Positions 6,811 to 9,398 of a stretch of DNA of 9,398 nucleotides are shown here, piece by piece. The DNA is from Chloroflexota bacterium. Lineage in GTDB: Bacteria; Chloroflexota; UBA11872. Within the stretch, counting starts at the first letter, position 1. Every line of letters begins with the position of its first letter. The stretch lies in the NCBI GenBank assembly GCA_028875175.1, contig JAPPFO010000142.1, positions 1 through 9,398 of the forward strand. The letters run 5' to 3'. The position numbers and the translations under genes are program-made. The notes beneath the pieces were generated by a model. That model saw only the letters and a program-made list of their open reading frames with translations. It had not been told where the DNA came from and searched no databases.

Positions 6811-8217
6811 TTACGCATCGATCGGAAGGCGGATCGTCACCGAAACTCCCTGCCCAAGCCCTTTACTAGTTATGTCAACCGCTCCGTCGTGCGCATTGAC
6901 AATCGATCGGGCTATGGACAATCCCAACCCCCGCCCTTGCCTACGGCGAATGCGAGAGTCGTCCGTCCGGTAAAAGCGCTCGAAGACGTGCGGCAGATCG
7001 GCCGCGTCGATGCCGACGCCGTCGTCAATGACGGAAATAGCCACTGCCGCGTCGCCGTCCAATTCCGCCCTCAGCACGATATTGCCGCCGTCCGGCGTGC
7101 CATCGATGGCGTTGCCCAGGACGTTGCTTAATGCCTGGCTCATCCGCATCCGGTCAAGGCGCAGGTCCGGGAGGCGTGGGTCGGCGTCAAGTCGCAACGC
7201 AATCGCTTTGGCCTGGGCCTGCGGTCGCCATCGAGCCAGCTCGGACGCCAGCAGATCGCGAATCGACACCTCCTCACGCGAGAGACTCAGCTCCCCGTGC
7301 TCGGTCTCCGCCAGCGAGTTCAGGTCGGTGACCAGTCCGCGCAGCCGCTCGACTTCCTGGATGATGTGGTCCGACGTCGCCTCCGGCGTCTGCAGCCCGT
7401 CCCGCAGCCCGCGCGCCTCCAGCTGAATCACGCTCAGCGGCGTATTCAACTCGTGCGACACGTCGTTGACCAGCCGCCGGCGCAGTTCGCGCTGTGCTTC
7501 CAGGCTGGACGCCATGCGGTTGAAGGCCGCGCTCATCTGACCCAACTCGTCCCCGGACGTGACCGGCAGGTTGGTCGTATCGCCTCGAGCGATCGCCTGG
7601 GTCGCCTTCGTCAGGGCCGCCACGGGTCCGGTGATCCGCCTCGACAGCCAGGCCGCCAGCCCAACGCCAACGCCAACCGTCACCAGGCCGCCAATCCCGG
7701 TGATCCACAACAGCGTGCTGAGGAATCCGTGCGACTCGGTCGACAGGAACTCATGGTTGACATCCACGTAGACGTGGCCTACCGGCTGATTCGTCGTCAG
7801 ATCGAACAGCGTCTCGCGGCGCCCGCTGAGCTCCGGCGCCGTGGCGCCCGCCGATAGCTCGCCCGCGTTGTCCGTCACCACACGCCCATCGATGCCCACC
7901 ACGACCACTCGCAACGAATCGTCATCCCCGGACTCTGCGCCTTCACCCCCATGCTCGCCGGATCGTTCGCCCCGGGCGCCGGACTCCGCGAGGTACCCGG
8001 CCTCCGACAGCGGCCGATCCACCGTCTGCCAGCCCCCGGCCGTCGTGTATTCCCGGCTCAGGTTCAGCGCCAGCCGGCTCGCCTGGGAATCGCCAAGCTC
8101 CTCCACGAAGGCCCCCAGCCGCGCCTGTGTCGTGACATACCCCACCACCACGCTGACGACCACCGTAAGCAGGATGACCGCGACGATGGACGCCATGATT
8201 CGCCAGCGCAGCGACAT
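6811..8217 (-). CDS. Sensor histidine kinase (HAMP-HisKA-HATPase_c)
   Basis: With the start at 8217 (ATG, preceded by AGGGGG with 6-base spacing) the protein has 468 residues. A first membrane helix spans about residues 8-28, an extracytoplasmic sensor region about 29-164, and a second helix about 166-190. A HAMP domain follows (about 190-243), then the dimerization domain with phospho-acceptor H255 in DVSHELNTPLS. The ATPase domain has an N-box near 365-378 (NVLGNAIDGTPDGG), G1 DDGVGI (398-403), FERFYR (412-417) and G2 GRGLGLSIA (428-436). The kinase looks complete and active. The sensor loop carries a Gly/Glu/Asp/Ser/His-rich low-complexity stretch at about 78-100. The frame stays open upstream to 8478, but that extra 87-codon part is mostly repeat DNA and lacks protein character. 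It follows the response regulator on the same strand, so the two probably form one system. The signal is unknown. Confidence 0.93.
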   Translation of the reverse strand: MSLRWRIMASIVAVILLTVVVSVVVGYVTTQARLGAFVEELGDSQASRLALNLSREYTTAGGWQTVDRPLSEAGYLAESGARGERSGEHGGEGAESGDDDSLRVVVVGIDGRVVTDNAGELSAGATAPELSGRRETLFDLTTNQPVGHVYVDVNHEFLSTESHGFLSTLLWITGIGGLVTVGVGVGLAAWLSRRITGPVAALTKATQAIARGDTTNLPVTSGDELGQMSAAFNRMASSLEAQRELRRRLVNDVSHELNTPLSVIQLEARGLRDGLQTPEATSDHIIQEVERLRGLVTDLNSLAETEHGELSLSREEVSIRDLLASELARWRPQAQAKAIALRLDADPRLPDLRLDRMRMSQALSNVLGNAIDGTPDGGNIVLRAELDGDAAVAISVIDDGVGIDAADLPHVFERFYRTDDSRIRRRQGRGLGLSIARSIVNAHDGAVDITSKGLGQGVSVTIRLPIDA

Positions 8218-8346
8218 CGCTCGCCCCCTACGGTCGTGGGTCACGTTGATCAGACTCCTTATCCCGGAGTGATCCGTCGTCTCTCCGACTCTCGCTAGTA
8301 GAGCAACGGTGTGCGTTGATAGCTGATCTGCGGGGACTTCGATCTT

Positions 8347-8410
8347 CCCCTCTCCAAGGGGAGAGGCAGATTCGGGCGTCTTCGGCCGAAATCGGTGAGG
8401 GGTCTTCCGG
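8347..8410. repeat. Dispersed intergenic palindromic repeat, copy A
   Basis: Located in the 264-bp gap between response regulator and kinase. It contains a hairpin with arms CCTCTCC (8349-8355) and GGAGAGG (8360-8366), a perfect 10-bp palindrome TTCGGCCGAA (8381-8390), and a conserved block 8383-8410. That block matches 9292-9319 at 27 of 28 positions. A second shared block is GGGGAGAGGCAGA (8358-8370 and 9243-9255). This architecture resembles REP/MITE-like intergenic repeats found in many copies in some bacterial genomes. Copy number beyond this window is unknown. Position suggests insertion within the operon rather than a coding role. The remainder of the gap (8218-8346 and 8411-8481) shows no gene. 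Confidence 0.75.
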
Positions 8411-8481
8411 ACGAGGTCCCATGCGCCAACTCGATCCCTTGTGCCACTCGCCCTGTCGGAGCGGGCTTCGCTGCGCATAGC

Positions 8482-9171
8482 TCAAAGTGACCCACCATCC
8501 CCCTCGACCACGAACTTGTAGCCGGCGCCGTAGACCGTCTGGATGGGCTGGCGCCCGCTTCGAGCGATTTGCCTTCGCAGGCGCGTGATCTGGCTATCGA
8601 TGGCCCGGTCGAACCCCTGGAATCCGTGATCGAACGTCAACGCAATGATCTGATCCCGCGACAGCACCTGGTTCGGATGGCGCATAAATGTGGCCAGCAG
8701 CGCAACTTGCCGCTGGCTCAGCGAAACGGGTTCGCCATCGATCGTCACGCTGCCGGTGGTCTCGTTCAGGCTGATATGGCCGCCGGTCAGCACCTGCTGA
8801 ACCCGGCCCTTGACGCGGCGCAGCACCGCGTCGGCGCGCGCAATCAACTCGCCCGGATCGAACGGCTTGACGATGTAGTCATCGGCGCCGCTCTCCAGGC
8901 CGATGACCCGCTCTGTGTGGGCTTCCCTGGCCGTCAACATGATGATCGGAACGTCGGACTCGCGTCGCAGCGTTCGACACACCTCAACCCCGTCCAAACG
9001 AGGCAGCATCAGGTCAAGGACGATCAGGTCCGGCGTCAGCTCCCGGGCGCACGCCAGGCCGGCCACACCATCGTGCGCAACCTCTGCGGCAAACCCCGCA
9101 CGCTCGAAGTACACCTGCACCCATCGCGCGATCCGCGGATCGTCTTCAACGATCAGGACGGTGCGGTCCAC
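8482..9171 (-). CDS. Response regulator, OmpR/PhoB family
   Basis: Protein of 229 residues. An N-terminal receiver domain (about 1-118) has the acidic pocket E9-D10-D11, phospho-acceptor D53 (in LIVLDLMLP), T80, Y99 and K102 (DYIVKPF). A C-terminal winged-helix DNA-binding domain (about 128-222) has the characteristic endings RAIDSQITRLRRQI and TVYGAGYKFV. It is a complete transcription factor activated by phosphorylation, presumably by the kinase downstream. The start is GTG at 9171 with an excellent AGGAGG 7 bases upstream. No ATG alternative exists, since residues 4-11 form the first strand and acidic pocket. The gene is flanked by two directly oriented copies of an intergenic repeat. Its last codons and stop fall within a short motif (8479-8497) that resembles bases 35-53 of the window. 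Confidence 0.95.
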   Translation of the reverse strand: MDRTVLIVEDDPRIARWVQVYFERAGFAAEVAHDGVAGLACARELTPDLIVLDLMLPRLDGVEVCRTLRRESDVPIIMLTAREAHTERVIGLESGADDYIVKPFDPGELIARADAVLRRVKGRVQQVLTGGHISLNETTGSVTIDGEPVSLSQRQVALLATFMRHPNQVLSRDQIIALTFDHGFQGFDRAIDSQITRLRRQIARSGRQPIQTVYGAGYKFVVEGDGGSL

Positions 9172-9242
9172 GTCGGATCCTCCTGGATTCCTGCGGACGG
9201 GCTCCCACGTTCATCGGGCACGGCGCTCTTCACCTTTTCTGA

Positions 9243-9319
9243 GGGGAGAGGCAGAACCTGCCCTGGACTCGAGCCGGGGTTCGGCCGTCCCCGGCCAAAA
9301 TCGGTGAGGGGTCTTCCGG
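9243..9319. repeat. Dispersed intergenic palindromic repeat, copy B
   Basis: Second copy, same orientation as copy A, about 70 bp upstream of the response regulator start. It shares GGGGAGAGGCAGA (9243-9255) and the 28-base block 9292-9319 with copy A (one mismatch). Between them it carries a longer middle segment with its own hairpin: arms GCCGGGG (9273-9279) and CCCCGGC (9289-9295) around a 9-base loop holding CGGCCG. The left arm of the CCTCTCC/GGAGAGG hairpin seen in copy A is degenerate here (TTTTCT). Different middle lengths with conserved ends suggest independent insertions of a repeat family rather than a recent duplication. Confidence 0.7.
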
Positions 9320-9361
9320 GCAACCACCCTTCGGGTTTCGCACGCGCCACTTCGGCGGAGA

Positions 9362-9390
9362 GCAACATTGTTGGGTCGCACTTTCGTCAA
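9362..9390 (-). promoter_or_regulatory. Weak candidate promoter for the regulator-kinase operon
   Basis: On the minus strand, TTGACG (9390-9385, 5 of 6 to the -35 consensus) is followed after 17 bases by TGTTGC (9367-9362), a poor -10. An odd-centred inverted repeat CAACA-T-TGTTG (9363-9373) overlaps the -10 position and could be an operator. If real, the transcript would cross repeat copy B before reaching the regulator. Very tentative. Confidence 0.2.
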
Positions 9391-9398
9391 GGGGACGC

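Noticed and set aside
8218..8478. N-terminal extension of the kinase by 87 residues.
   Set aside because: It is encoded largely by the repeat and its flanks. The ATG at 8217 has a ribosome-binding site and starts immediately before the first membrane helix.
9153..9368. A 71-codon frame overlapping the start of the response regulator.
   Set aside because: Its centre is translated repeat copy B, and the same peptide-like phrase arises from copy A, so the likeness reflects DNA repetition and not a protein family.

Overview
The window is GC-rich, gene-dense bacterial chromosome. It holds seven protein-coding genes in three blocks. I found no tRNA, rRNA, CRISPR array, complete insertion sequence or phage gene. 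Three families point to a free-living or host-associated Chloroflexota-type heterotroph (SAR202-like or sponge-associated lineages), with Actinobacteria as the alternative: a COG2159 amidohydrolase paired with a small Rieske protein, a PYROXD2-like flavoprotein, and a GT-C-like membrane protein with a beta-rich tail. This placement comes from protein character only. No marker gene is present, so it is tentative.

Left block (about 144-2717, plus strand): one large multi-spanning membrane protein resembling GT-C glycosyltransferases, with a roughly 250-residue non-membrane beta-rich C-terminal part. Its end overlaps the end of the convergent Rieske gene by 20 bp.

Middle block (2698-5931): a divergent cluster. 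On the minus strand a metal-dependent amidohydrolase is followed by a Rieske [2Fe-2S] protein, with the stop and start sharing one base, so they are almost certainly co-transcribed and translationally coupled. On the plus strand, across a 175-bp intergenic region, is an FAD-dependent oxidoreductase of the phytoene-desaturase/PYROXD2 superfamily. Together they look like a small catabolic or redox module for an unidentified organic substrate. No carotenoid genes or oxygenase alpha subunit are nearby.

Right block (5978-9171, all minus strand): an OmpR-type response regulator, its probable partner sensor histidine kinase, and an ADP-ribosylglycohydrolase 59 bp downstream. The last may be a passenger or an output gene of the operon. 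A strong hairpin without a U-tract (5947-5977) separates this operon from the convergent flavoprotein gene. The response regulator is flanked by two directly oriented copies of a palindrome-containing intergenic repeat (about 8347-8410 and 9243-9319). One copy sits in the unusually long 264-bp gap between regulator and kinase. It extends the kinase reading frame artificially upstream, so the kinase start is placed at 8217.

Nothing here amounts to a clear new biological system. The most interesting items are the dispersed repeat pair around the regulator gene, the amidohydrolase/Rieske/flavoprotein cluster, the Rieske protein's widened cluster-motif spacing, and the ADP-ribosylglycohydrolase attached to a two-component operon.
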